DNA of 53,196 bases from CAYSRM01 sp964475205 (GCA_964475205.1 CAYYVQ010000013.1:1-53196); one strand, 5' to 3'. Counted from the first letter of the stretch, positions 1-7,700 are shown. Notes: a model not told the origin generated them from the sequence alone. Numbers and translations: made by a program.

Positions 1-63
1 CAATTGCCCTGTGGTATTTTTCCCCATGCGTGAGTTCCTTTTTTTTGGTTTAATGTATTTTAT

Positions 64-85
64 CCTGATCTATTCATCAACTTTT
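64..85. repeat. Fragment of dispersed repeat (CCTGATCTATTCATCAACTT end)
   Basis: This segment matches base for base the outer end of the 181-bp palindromic element at 28283-28463. It lies upstream of the GxxExxY gene with no partner arm visible nearby, so it is probably a solo end or a decayed copy. Seen directly; mobility is inferred. Confidence 0.7.
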
Positions 86-120
86 TGAAATAATATACAA
101 GTTGTTTGCTGATATTTTTT

Positions 121-210
121 AACCACTGATTGCACTGATAACACGGATTTTTGTTTTATATCCATCATTCTTATACTTTATCCGTGTAATCAGTGTTATC
201 CGTGGTTAAA
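121..210. repeat. Inverted pair of 'cactgatnacacggat' repeats
   Basis: Positions 121-152 read AACCACTGATT...ACACGGAT, and 179-210 read TCCGTGTAATCAGTG...GTGGTTAAA, nearly the reverse complement. The pair could form a hairpin with about 26 nt between the arms. Another copy lies at 673-706 on the far side of the GxxExxY gene, and a diverged one (CAGTGTTATCC...GGTGGTTAG) near 17538-17567. Such repeats commonly surround GxxExxY genes in environmental genomes. Confidence 0.8.
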
Positions 211-295
211 TTTCCTTCTTGTGAATAATCCAGGCTATAAGAATGTAATTTGGAACTCACGCATTTATCCTTAAAAAAGAAAGACATGAGTAGCT

Positions 296-667
296 ATGGG
301 TAAACTTATCCATGAACAACTGAGCAAGGATATAATCGGCGCGGCAATGACTGTGCTCAACGAACTCAAGCCCGGACTTGATGAGAAGCTGTATGAACGT
401 GCCATGGTTATTGAACTGCGCCTGCGCAATCATACGGTAAACCAGCAAAAGCGCTTTGCCGTTAATTTCAAGGAACAACACATCGGAACGCTGGTGCCCG
501 ACCTTGTCGTCGATGATCTTGTCATAGTCGACACGAAGGTCGTTACAACATTCAACGAAACCCATATCGCGCAGGTGACTGGATACCTGAGCCATACCGG
601 GCTCAGGCTTGGCCTATTGCTGAATTTCAAACATGCTAAACTGCAATGGAAACGTATCGTTAACTGA
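296..667 (+). CDS. GxxExxY family protein
   Basis: A 123-residue protein of the GxxExxY family. The signature lies near the N-terminus as GLDEKLY, where other members usually have GxGFLExxYE. It is followed by the family's later block (FKEQHIGTLVPDLVVDD and the DTK of VIVDTKVV), which resembles a PD-(D/E)XK nuclease-like core with D, D and K in order. The family's function is unknown. The ATG at 296 is the first in frame and the length is normal. The gene stands alone between repeat copies at 121-210 and 673-706, and the near-direct 17-mers GTGAATAATCCAGGYTA at 221-237 and 756-772 bracket it (16 of 17 identical). This suggests a repeat-embedded cassette. No promoter or Shine-Dalgarno sequence is obvious. 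Confidence 0.85.
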   Translation: MGKLIHEQLSKDIIGAAMTVLNELKPGLDEKLYERAMVIELRLRNHTVNQQKRFAVNFKEQHIGTLVPDLVVDDLVIVDTKVVTTFNETHIAQVTGYLSHTGLRLGLLLNFKHAKLQWKRIVN

Positions 668-672
668 TAAAC

Positions 673-706
673 TAATCCGTGTAATCAGTGTCATCCGTGG
701 TTTAAT
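673..706. repeat. 'cactgat' dispersed repeat, right-hand copy
   Basis: Reads AATCCGTGTAATCAGTG followed by TCATCCGTGGTTTAAT. It is nearly identical to 179-210 in the same orientation, so the GxxExxY gene lies between direct copies as well as next to an inverted one. Confidence 0.8.
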
Positions 707-773
707 ACGCAAACCGTTGATCAGTCGATGGTTATTGCCTTTGACGGGAATGTTGGTGAATAATCCAGGTTAG

Positions 774-815
774 TGTCCTGTCCCGGAAATGACATGTTAT
801 TTCTGGGACAGGACA
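774..815. repeat. 42-bp palindrome with 17-bp arms
   Basis: The left arm TGTCCTGTCCCGGAAAT (774-790) pairs with ATTTCTGGGACAGGACA (799-815) with one mismatch and an 8-nt loop. There is no T-tract, so it does not look like an intrinsic terminator. It may be joined transposon ends or a REP-like hairpin; the identity is not settled. Confidence 0.75.
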
Positions 816-1049
816 TTAGGCCAACGAGTATCGAGACAATACGCACCGTAATGTCCCTGCCGGTTCTCGTGAAAAAATTATGTTTTCATTCGACACAGTG
901 TAGCCAACAGCATTGGATGAGGTCGATAATATTACCAGTAGGATTACGATTAGGATTAGGATGTGCTGAGGAACACCAAAATTGAAAACTCAACCCAATG
1001 TCGGGCATAATTTTCGGCGATGTTGAACTCGGGATTTTTTTTATTTGGA

Positions 1050-2870
1050 CTACAGCGTGAGTTCTCCGTCCAGCCGTCTGTCCAAGTCGTAGGCGGCGCT
1101 GATCAGGGCGAGATGCGTGAATGCCTGAGGGATATTACCGAGTGAGCGTCCGTCCTGGTCGAGCTGCTCGGAGAAGAGTCCGAGCTCGTTGCCGTACGAC
1201 AGAATTTTCTCGAACAGAAACCGGGCAAGCTTCAGGTCGCCTTTGCGGGCGGTGCACTCGATGAGCCAGAAGGAGCACAGGGTAAAAGTCCCGTCCTTGC
1301 CCTGCAACCCGTCCGGGAAAGCCGAGTTGACCCGGTAGCGGTACACGAGCGAATCGGTTACCAGGTCGTGGTTGATCGCTTGCATGGTCGAAAGCCACCG
1401 GGGATCGGTGGGACTGATGAATTTGACCAGCGGCATGACAAGCCCCGCGGCATCAACTGAGGCGTTCCCCTCGGATTGAACAAAAGCCTGCCGGTCCTCG
1501 TTCCAGATATCCCGGTGAACGGACTCATAAATCTCGTCGCGGGTTTTCTGCCACTCCGGCAGCGGCGCCGGCAAAGAGCGTTTACGGGCCAGTCGAATCG
1601 CGCGATCAACCGCGACCCAGCACATGACGCGCGAATACAAGAATTTGCTCTTTGCGCTGCGGATTTCCCAGATGCCGGCATCCGGCTTTTTCCAGTTGCG
1701 GCTGACAAACTTGACCATCTGCGTCAGATGCTTCCAGTTACCGTACGAGATTGGTGTGCCGTATTTGTCGTACAGGTAAATAGAGTCCATCAGCTCTCCG
1801 AAGATATCCAACTGCAGCTGGCCGACATTCGTTGAGCCGATCCGGACGGGTTGTGACTTGCGATATCCTTCAAGATGATCGAGCGTGACTTCGCCTTCTA
1901 CCCGGCTTCCGTCCACATGATACATCACGTCCAGATCCCCCCAGTCCTCGATCTCCGAACAACGTTGCTGCAACCAGTTCATGAAGGCCGCGGCCTCGTC
2001 GGTGAATCCCAGGCGCATGAGGCCGTACAGCGTGAACGCGGCGTCTCGGATCCAGGTGAATCGGTAGTCCCAATTCCGTTCGCCGCCGATCTCGCACGGG
2101 AAACCGAAGCACGGGGCAGCGACAATTGAACCGTGTCGGATGGAGGTCAGGAGTTTCAAGGTGAGAGCGGAGCGGTTCACCGCCTCGCGCCAGCGTCCCG
2201 TGTAGTTCGAGCGGCCGATCCATTCGCGCCAGAAATTCGACGTGCGCTTGAAAGCGTCGCTAACAAATCGGTCGGATCGTGTAGGCGGTACGGCATCAGG
2301 ATCGTATTCTTCAAGCACGAACCACGCATGCTCGCCTTGTTCGAGCTCAAATTCCGCGACCGCGGCGTCATCATCAATATCGAGCGCCACAGATGCCGAA
2401 AGGCACATGGTCAGGCCCTCCGGCGCCTCACTATGAAAGAGTATCCTGGAATCGACGCTTTCCAGCCGCGATTCGGTCCGCGCATAATTAAACCGTGGTT
2501 CGCAGAGCATGGCAAATCGGATGCGACCATGCACAGCCTTGGCGCGCCTCACGAGAACCTGGCGTCCGTCATTCCCGTCGCACAGCATAAAATCGGAAAT
2601 TTCGGCAATCCCGCCGCTAGCGAGAAAACGCGAAAGAAGTATGTTGGTGTCCGGTATGTAGATTTTTTTCTGTCTCATCCCCTCCAATTCAGGACGGATT
2701 TGGAAGCGCCCGCCTTTTGCGCGGTCCACATGAGCGGCAAAAATTGAAGGCGAGTCGAACTCCGGCCAGCACATCGAGTCAATACTGCCAGCGTTTCCAA
2801 CGAGCGCAGTCGTTCGTAAATCCCCGATGACCCCATACTCTTCAACTCTCGGGTATTCGTCGTTCTTCAC
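1050..2870 (-). CDS. Glycoside hydrolase family 15 (glucoamylase/trehalase-type)
   Basis: A 606-residue GH15-type alpha-glucosidase, probably cytoplasmic since no signal peptide is seen. The N-terminal beta-domain begins with the family signature EEYGVIGDLRTTALVG (about 10-25). The catalytic (alpha/alpha)6 domain carries RNWDYRFTWIRDAAF (265-279), EGYRKSQPVRIG (334-345), GIWEIR (399-404) and LGNIPQAFTHLALI near the C-terminus. E402 is the likely general acid by family pattern. The second usual acidic site, generally E-G-T/A-F, reads D526-G-T-F here, which is unusual. The substrate (trehalose, maltose or short alpha-glucans) cannot be read from sequence. The start is GTG at 2870, overlapping the stop of the upstream AhpD remnant as GTGA, which implies translational coupling. 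It is the last gene of the minus-strand operon. The link to the redox and peptide genes upstream is unclear and may be fortuitous. Confidence 0.9.
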   Translation of the reverse strand: MKNDEYPRVEEYGVIGDLRTTALVGNAGSIDSMCWPEFDSPSIFAAHVDRAKGGRFQIRPELEGMRQKKIYIPDTNILLSRFLASGGIAEISDFMLCDGNDGRQVLVRRAKAVHGRIRFAMLCEPRFNYARTESRLESVDSRILFHSEAPEGLTMCLSASVALDIDDDAAVAEFELEQGEHAWFVLEEYDPDAVPPTRSDRFVSDAFKRTSNFWREWIGRSNYTGRWREAVNRSALTLKLLTSIRHGSIVAAPCFGFPCEIGGERNWDYRFTWIRDAAFTLYGLMRLGFTDEAAAFMNWLQQRCSEIEDWGDLDVMYHVDGSRVEGEVTLDHLEGYRKSQPVRIGSTNVGQLQLDIFGELMDSIYLYDKYGTPISYGNWKHLTQMVKFVSRNWKKPDAGIWEIRSAKSKFLYSRVMCWVAVDRAIRLARKRSLPAPLPEWQKTRDEIYESVHRDIWNEDRQAFVQSEGNASVDAAGLVMPLVKFISPTDPRWLSTMQAINHDLVTDSLVYRYRVNSAFPDGLQGKDGTFTLCSFWLIECTARKGDLKLARFLFEKILSYGNELGLFSEQLDQDGRSLGNIPQAFTHLALISAAYDLDRRLDGELTL

Positions 2871-3067
2871 ATATCACCTCTGCGTTTTACCACAAGATTG
2901 AGGAGAACGGAAAAGGTGGGCGGCGAAGCCCAGTTCAGAGGTCCGGTCAGGTCATAGGACAGTCCCATTGCTTTCGGCAGCATACCGAATTTTTCTTGAG
3001 CCCTTTCGAACGCTTTTTTTGAGGCATCCGGGGCCGTTGCTTTGGCATGGATTTTGAAAGTCGGCAT
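2867..3067 (-). pseudogene. Truncated AhpD/carboxymuconolactone decarboxylase-like remnant
   Basis: A 66-codon frame whose first ~36 residues match the start of AhpD-like peroxidase-related proteins: TAPDASKKAF, then EKFGMLPKAMG, where relatives read FGFVPNLMG. After that the sequence diverges, and the family's CxxC active-site region is absent. The two other frames close quickly, so a simple frameshift does not restore the gene; a deletion or replacement after about residue 36 is likely. It has a good AGGAG (about 3074-3078) ahead of the ATG, 21 nt after the radical SAM stop, and its TGA overlaps the GTG start of GH15. It may still be translated as a leader that couples GH15 translation. Confidence 0.6.
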
Positions 3068-3088
3068 ATTGAGACTCCTGCTTCGTTT

Positions 3089-4717
3089 TTAAGATTCAGA
3101 TGTTCTCCAGCAAAAAGGATCTTTATCGGCGGAAAAGTCCCCTCCCATGCCTGACGTGATGGCGAGGCAGCCGCCGCAGGTCGGGCATAGTTCGCAATCG
3201 TGACATTCATCCGGGCGTGTGCGGTATTTTTGGGCTTCCGGGCTATCGTAAATCGTCAGCAGATCTTCCCGGAACATATTGCCGATCAAGGAAGGGAACT
3301 TGCGGCAGGCGTGGACTTCTCCGTCCGGGAGAAGAGCAACAAAATTGAACGCTGCCCCGCAACCGAAACCGGTGCAGCCATCGAACGGCGGCAGGCCGTT
3401 TTCCCGACACACAATGTTGAAAAGGTTGTCTTTGATGGCCAGTATCGGATTCTCTTTAGCGGCAGCATGATACTCCGCAAGGAAAGCTCTGAAATCTTTT
3501 TGCGACGGCATTGCAAGATCTGCACCTTCCCCGACGGGGGAAAGACGGTTGAAGGTAAAGGAGTCTGCATGTCCCCGGAGCCGTTCTGCGAGAGGCAAGA
3601 CCTGATCGATATTGTCCCTGGTCAAGGTAAGCATGACCCCCGAGGAAATTTCGGTGTCGCGCAGTCGCCCGAGGAACTCAATGACACGCCCGAAAAAACC
3701 CTTGCCGCGGATCTGGTTGTTATGTTCCGGCAAGCCCTCGAGGCTGACCTGGTAGTATTCCGGTCTCTTGATTCTTTGAATTCTGTCCAGTTCGATATGG
3801 GCGCATGGATTTCCCAGGATGGACAAGTCGTGTCCGCGGTTGGCGGCTCGTTCGTATAATTCGAAAAAATGTGGTGACATCAGCGGGTTGCCGCCCGAAA
3901 AACAAACGTGTCCGCCGACGTTTTTTTCGCGGCAGAACTCGCCGAACTGATTGAGAATGTTTATGCCCTGCTCCAGGGACATCGTTGATCTCCGGGAACG
4001 GTCATAGCAATGTTTGCAGTGCAGGTCACAGGCGTGGGTTATGTGCCACTGCAATACAAACTTTCGCACGGTACGGAAGTCGTCCGGAACCGGACTGGTG
4101 CAGAAGCTGTCGGCGCGGCGCAATTTTGGGATCCCCCCCACAATCAAGCCTTGATCCCGTGTTCGACAGAGTGCGTTGTGAATAGCGTCAGGGTGCTTAT
4201 CCACTGCGTCGGATGCCTGTTGGGTGGTCAAACCTTCAGCACAAGATTTGAGGCAGAATAATTCCTCATGGTCGGCGGCTTTGACGCGGGCTTTCTGCTG
4301 CCGCGCGTCGTACCAGACCAGTGTATGCCCCGGTTTCTCGGTCGGCCAAAATGAATTATCACCGTTCAGGTTGTGGATTGCCTCGGCACTGTTCCACTCA
4401 GTATTCAAAACCTGCAGGGAAGGATTGAGCTGCCATTCACCGGCGCCTGCAGTGGAAGCGTTGATGTGCACAGCAGATGAAGTGATTTGATGAAGCAGAT
4501 GTTCGATAACCGCCACCTCGTGCAGGTAATCGGGAATCATGGCTTTGTCGGCGAGCGACTCCATAGCGTTCACAAACCCGGCTGCATCAATCCCCTCGTT
4601 TACGGCGGTCTGTTCGTTATAGAGTGCAACCCACCTTTTGGGCCCAACCAGTTTACGGCAGGTCGGAAAGATCGCATCCACGGGGTTTGCCTGTTTTCTT
4701 GAGTGATATTTTGTCAT
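3089..4717 (-). CDS. Radical SAM/SPASM enzyme with HvfC-like N-terminal domain, putative Cys-rich peptide maturase
   Basis: About 542 residues from the ATG at 4717; an in-frame ATG at 4810 is possible, but the extra 31 residues look non-coding. Three parts are visible. (1) Residues ~8-200 resemble HvfC/BufC (DUF2063) partner proteins: FPTCRKLVG, then NPSLQVLNTEW, then TLVWYDARQQKARVKAAD. (2) A radical SAM core has the [4Fe-4S] motif CDLHCKHC (C230, C234, C237) and SGGNP as the GGE-like motif. (3) A SPASM-type C-terminus has about nine Cys (GCTGFGCG, ACRKF, CHDCELCPTCGGC, FCW), enough for two auxiliary clusters. SPASM enzymes typically modify ribosomal peptides. The gene directly follows the Cys-rich peptide gene, so that peptide is the natural substrate. 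HvfC-like domains recruit precursor peptides to MNIO oxidases in other systems; here that role would serve a radical SAM enzyme. The domain assignment for part 1 is by eye. It may relate to the 'ACGX-repeat' radical SAM/SPASM families, recalled from memory. Confidence 0.8.
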   Translation of the reverse strand: MTKYHSRKQANPVDAIFPTCRKLVGPKRWVALYNEQTAVNEGIDAAGFVNAMESLADKAMIPDYLHEVAVIEHLLHQITSSAVHINASTAGAGEWQLNPSLQVLNTEWNSAEAIHNLNGDNSFWPTEKPGHTLVWYDARQQKARVKAADHEELFCLKSCAEGLTTQQASDAVDKHPDAIHNALCRTRDQGLIVGGIPKLRRADSFCTSPVPDDFRTVRKFVLQWHITHACDLHCKHCYDRSRRSTMSLEQGINILNQFGEFCREKNVGGHVCFSGGNPLMSPHFFELYERAANRGHDLSILGNPCAHIELDRIQRIKRPEYYQVSLEGLPEHNNQIRGKGFFGRVIEFLGRLRDTEISSGVMLTLTRDNIDQVLPLAERLRGHADSFTFNRLSPVGEGADLAMPSQKDFRAFLAEYHAAAKENPILAIKDNLFNIVCRENGLPPFDGCTGFGCGAAFNFVALLPDGEVHACRKFPSLIGNMFREDLLTIYDSPEAQKYRTRPDECHDCELCPTCGGCLAITSGMGGDFSADKDPFCWRTSES

Positions 4718-4925
4718 TATAGTATGGAGATAATGGAGGTTGCCGGGTTCGTTATGGCGTCGCTCCGGTTGCAGAGATTCGCGGCGGCGGTGATACTGGG
4801 TGAAACCCATGTTTTAGATAAGCACCAAGCGAAGAAAGGATGCAAGTCCTGGCGGGTACTTTTACGCTCCCCGTTTCAGCATCTGCCTGTGACCGGTCAT
4901 CCCTCTTCACTGGCGCCTTTTCTGG

Positions 4926-5126
4926 TTACTTTCCGCTGCAGGAACCGTTTCCGCAGGAGGATTTGGCTTCGCCGTGCTTATCGCCGCATGACCCGTTTCC
5001 GCAGGAGCCTTTCCCGCAACTGCTTTTGCCGGTCCGGCAACCGCATGTTCCAATCCCGATGCCGGCGGCAAGGGACGCGAGGGCTACCCCTTTGAGCGTC
5101 GTCTTAACATGTTTTTTGATGTCCAT
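4926..5126 (-). CDS. Cys/Gly/Ser pentad-repeat peptide, putative RiPP precursor
   Basis: A 66-residue protein. It starts at the ATG at 5126 behind a strong AAAGGAGA (5133-5140). Residues 1-27 form a basic start plus a hydrophobic stretch (GVALASLAAGIGIG), a signal or membrane leader. The rest is a low-complexity core with Cys at 28, 30, 37, 42, 47, 58 and 63. Three are spaced exactly five apart in SSCGKGSCGNGSCG, and the pattern returns as SSCGNGSC after a spacer (DKHGEAK). The pentad xGSCG echoes the EGKCG pentads of HvfA-type copper-binding RiPP precursors. No known-family match beyond this pattern is claimed. It lies between the TVP38-like gene and the radical SAM/SPASM gene on the same strand. 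Likely role: exported, modified, metal- or thiol-reactive peptide. A simple unmodified metal-binding protein is the alternative. Confidence 0.8.
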   Translation of the reverse strand: MDIKKHVKTTLKGVALASLAAGIGIGTCGCRTGKSSCGKGSCGNGSCGDKHGEAKSSCGNGSCSGK

Positions 5127-5208
5127 ATCTATTCTCCTTTGTTTGTTTGTAATGGTGCGCATGCACCATCATTCTTTCTATTTCCTGCTACTTCCGGGGA
5201 GCGCAGCA

Positions 5209-5964
5209 TCAGATATATTCTGTCGATCCTTTACTGTTTTCAGCCGTATCTTCGATAGCGGTCTGCTTTTTGATTTCGGAACGGGCCAATCGGGTTACAT
5301 AGACAGTGACTGCCACAGTGGCGAGGAAACCGACGATCCGCAAAACCCACATGCTTACATTCGTGCCGCCCTCGCCCGCGGCGGTCTCCACCCCCGCTCG
5401 GCCCAGGTAGCCCAGGTACACGTACATGAAGGTGCCCGGGATCATGGCCACCCAACTGGTCAGTATACAGGGCCAGAACCTGATGCCGGTCAACCCGTAC
5501 AGATAATTCTGGAGATTAAAGGGAATTGCGGGGGAGAGGCGCAGTAATCCCACGATTTTCCAGCCGCCTTCACTAACAGCCCGGTCAACGGCGCCGAACC
5601 TCGGGCTCTTTTCAGCCATTTTCTCGATCCGGGCGCGGGCAAGGTAACGTGCGATAAGGAAGGCCAAGGCCGCACCCATGGTTGACGAGAGGGATACCAC
5701 CAGCGTTCCCCACCAGAGTCCAAAAATCAATCCGGCCGCCAGGGTGATAGCCGATCCAGGAACAAGAAACACTGTGGCGACGATGTAGATCAGACCGTAC
5801 ACAACCATGCCGAACGCACCAAGGTTTTTGATAAATCCATCCACCCGTTCGAGGATATCACGCATCGGCAACTGCGACATGGCAATAAAAACGATGAGGA
5901 CACCGGCTGCGACCAGCGATATCTTAAGCCAGGCGATTTTCTTTGCTTTGCTGTTTTCGGACAT
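5209..5964 (-). CDS. TVP38/TMEM64 (VTT/DedA-like) membrane protein
   Basis: About 251 residues from the ATG at 5964, preceded by GAGG; in-frame ATGs at 5994 and 6078 are less likely because their added residues are not hydrophobic or family-like. Cytoplasmic-membrane protein with about five to six membrane segments. The VTT core has FLVPGSAITLAAGLIFG, a second half-helix, and GLLRLSPAIPFNLQNYLYG, the conserved SPxxPFNLxNY block of the family. VTT proteins are implicated in lipid scrambling or envelope homeostasis; TVP38 members often sit with flavin disulfide reductases and DUF547 proteins, as here. It lies 161 nt downstream of the reductase gene and 82 nt upstream of the Cys-rich peptide. 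The specific function is unknown. Confidence 0.9.
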   Translation of the reverse strand: MSENSKAKKIAWLKISLVAAGVLIVFIAMSQLPMRDILERVDGFIKNLGAFGMVVYGLIYIVATVFLVPGSAITLAAGLIFGLWWGTLVVSLSSTMGAALAFLIARYLARARIEKMAEKSPRFGAVDRAVSEGGWKIVGLLRLSPAIPFNLQNYLYGLTGIRFWPCILTSWVAMIPGTFMYVYLGYLGRAGVETAAGEGGTNVSMWVLRIVGFLATVAVTVYVTRLARSEIKKQTAIEDTAENSKGSTEYI

Positions 5965-6125
5965 AACCTCTTTTTCTCTTTTCTTTTTGCTCATCGTCTC
6001 TGAAAACCCGCTTGTAAGCACGTTGCTTCGCAAGCTCCTGGATACTCCGGCAACAACACCGCCGAATGCTATCAACACCCGCTCAAATCAACCGGCGCGG
6101 TTCCGGTGGTTCGTGGAAGAGCTGT

Positions 6126-7646
6126 CTACCGCCTCCACATCAGCCATTTATCGAACATCTTCTCGACCATCGGGGTAAGCTTGGTGCGTTTGTATTGATC
6201 ACCCAGTTTACGGATTGCCTCGGCCTGGGTCGGATAGGGATAAATGGTCGAACCGATTCCCGAGAGACCGATTCCGTTGATCATAGCCATGGTGATCTGG
6301 GAGATCATGTCCCCGGCATGCGCGGCAACAATGGTTGCTCCCAGAATTCTGTCTTTGCCCTTTTCGCAATGAACTTTGACCAGACCCTCGGTCTCGCCTT
6401 CAAGAATGGCGCGGTCCATTTCATCGAAAGGCTGGACATATGTGTCGATTTCGATTCCCTGTTCCGCGAAGTCACGCTCGCTGAGGCCGACATGAGCGAT
6501 TTCCGGTGAAGTATATGTGCACCAAGGGATCACCAGGTCGCTGACCTTGGAATGCCCCATGAAAAGAGCGTTTTGAATAACGATGCGCGCCATGAAGTCG
6601 GCCGCATGCGTGAACTTGTACATTGAACAGATGTCGCCGGCGGCGAAGATGTCACGGTTGCTTGTGCGCAGACGGTCGTTTACGGTGACTCCGTGCTTCG
6701 TATACTCCACGCCGGCGGCTTCGAGATTCAGTCCCTCCACATTCGGCGCCCGGCCGACCGCGACCAGCAGCCGGTCGACCACTTCGTCGTACCGTTGACT
6801 ATGGGATTCGAGTTTTAACCGGATTTTGTCGCCATCCGCCGGGCTGATCTGGACCTTTTTCCCGCAGCACAGAAGCTTGATACCGTCCGCTACCATGCCA
6901 TCCAGCGCGATCTGAGAACAGTCTTTGTCTTCTTTTTGCAGGATACCATGCCCGCTTTCCACGATAAAGACCTCGGCTCCGAGTTGAGCGAAGGTCTGGC
7001 CGAGTTCGCAGCCGATGGGGCCTGCGCCGATGACGCCGAACCTTTCGGGCAATTCAGTGAGAGAAAAGACTGTCTCGTTGGTCAGGTAATCAACTTGATC
7101 CAGGCCATTGATCGGAGGAGCTTTCGCGCGTGCGCCGGTGGCAATCACAGCTTTGCTGAACATCAATTGCCGACCATCCACTTCGATGGCGTCTCCAGAT
7201 ATGAAACGCCCTTCGCCCAAATACACATCTACCCCGAGTTTGCGAAAACGGGCGGCGGAATCGTTTTGGCTGATCCGTGCGCGCAACCGTCTCATTCGCT
7301 GCATTACCTCGGCAAAATCGACAGTTACCCCGGCGGGAACCTGTACGCCGAACTTTCCGGCGTTCCGGACTGCATCGGCTGCCCGTCCGGCACGAACCAC
7401 GCCCTTGGATGGCACGCAACCCACGTTCAGGCAGTCGCCTCCCATTAAACCCCGTTCGATTAATGCGACTTTAGCGCCCAGCCCGGCGGCGCCGGCCGCC
7501 GTTACCAGCCCGGCAGTGCCGGCGCCGATCACCACCAGGTTGTAGCGACCGTCGGGGGTCGGGTTTTCCCAGTCGGCAGGGCGAACGTTTGCTTCGAGTT
7601 CCCGGTTGAACTCATTCTGAGGTTCCAATGGTGTTGGATCAATCAT
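6126..7646 (-). CDS. FAD-dependent pyridine nucleotide-disulfide oxidoreductase (mercuric reductase-like)
   Basis: A 506-residue class I flavin disulfide reductase. The FAD-binding Rossmann motif is VVIGAGTAGLVTA (38-50). The redox-active disulfide is GGDCLNVGCVPSK (C72, C77). The NAD(P)H site is GVIGAGPIGCELGQTFAQLG, and the second FAD motif is DIFAAGDI. Annotation pipelines often call this subfamily mercuric reductase. It has no N-terminal HMA domain and its C-terminus (MFDKWLMWRR) has no vicinal Cys pair, so mercury reduction is unlikely. The dimer-interface block reads IYPYPTQAEAIRKLGD instead of the HAHPT-type block of lipoamide dehydrogenase. An N-terminal extension of ~33 residues precedes the flavin domain. 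Within this operon it could supply electrons to keep thiols or a bound metal of the Cys-rich product reduced (inference). Confidence 0.92.
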   Translation of the reverse strand: MIDPTPLEPQNEFNRELEANVRPADWENPTPDGRYNLVVIGAGTAGLVTAAGAAGLGAKVALIERGLMGGDCLNVGCVPSKGVVRAGRAADAVRNAGKFGVQVPAGVTVDFAEVMQRMRRLRARISQNDSAARFRKLGVDVYLGEGRFISGDAIEVDGRQLMFSKAVIATGARAKAPPINGLDQVDYLTNETVFSLTELPERFGVIGAGPIGCELGQTFAQLGAEVFIVESGHGILQKEDKDCSQIALDGMVADGIKLLCCGKKVQISPADGDKIRLKLESHSQRYDEVVDRLLVAVGRAPNVEGLNLEAAGVEYTKHGVTVNDRLRTSNRDIFAAGDICSMYKFTHAADFMARIVIQNALFMGHSKVSDLVIPWCTYTSPEIAHVGLSERDFAEQGIEIDTYVQPFDEMDRAILEGETEGLVKVHCEKGKDRILGATIVAAHAGDMISQITMAMINGIGLSGIGSTIYPYPTQAEAIRKLGDQYKRTKLTPMVEKMFDKWLMWRR

Positions 7647-7700
7647 ATCGCGTCTCTATAAGATTTGCAGTTGTTCATGGATGTGTCGCGCCGCGGACAG

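Larger units (their letters stand above)
668..1049. other. Non-coding, repeat-bearing gap
   Basis: No credible gene is present. The stretch holds the third cactgat-type repeat copy (673-706), the direct 17-mer at 756-772 and a strong palindrome at 774-815. Beyond 816 the sequence is AT-rich with a short GATTAGGATTAGGAT run near 946-961 and no reading frame with a start and coding character. GH15 ends at 1050 on the minus strand. Confidence 0.7.

Noticed and set aside
773..985. Short plus-strand frame over the 774-815 palindrome
   Set aside because: It is built on the palindrome and AT-rich filler, with no ribosome site or coding character.
4811..4925. MNIO (DUF692, HvfB-like) gene next to the Cys-rich peptide
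   Set aside because: No frame in the region encodes a DUF692-like protein; the only candidate modifying enzyme is the radical SAM/SPASM protein.
6126..7646. Mercury-resistance locus
   Set aside because: No MerR, MerT, MerP or HMA domain, and the reductase lacks the C-terminal Cys pair.
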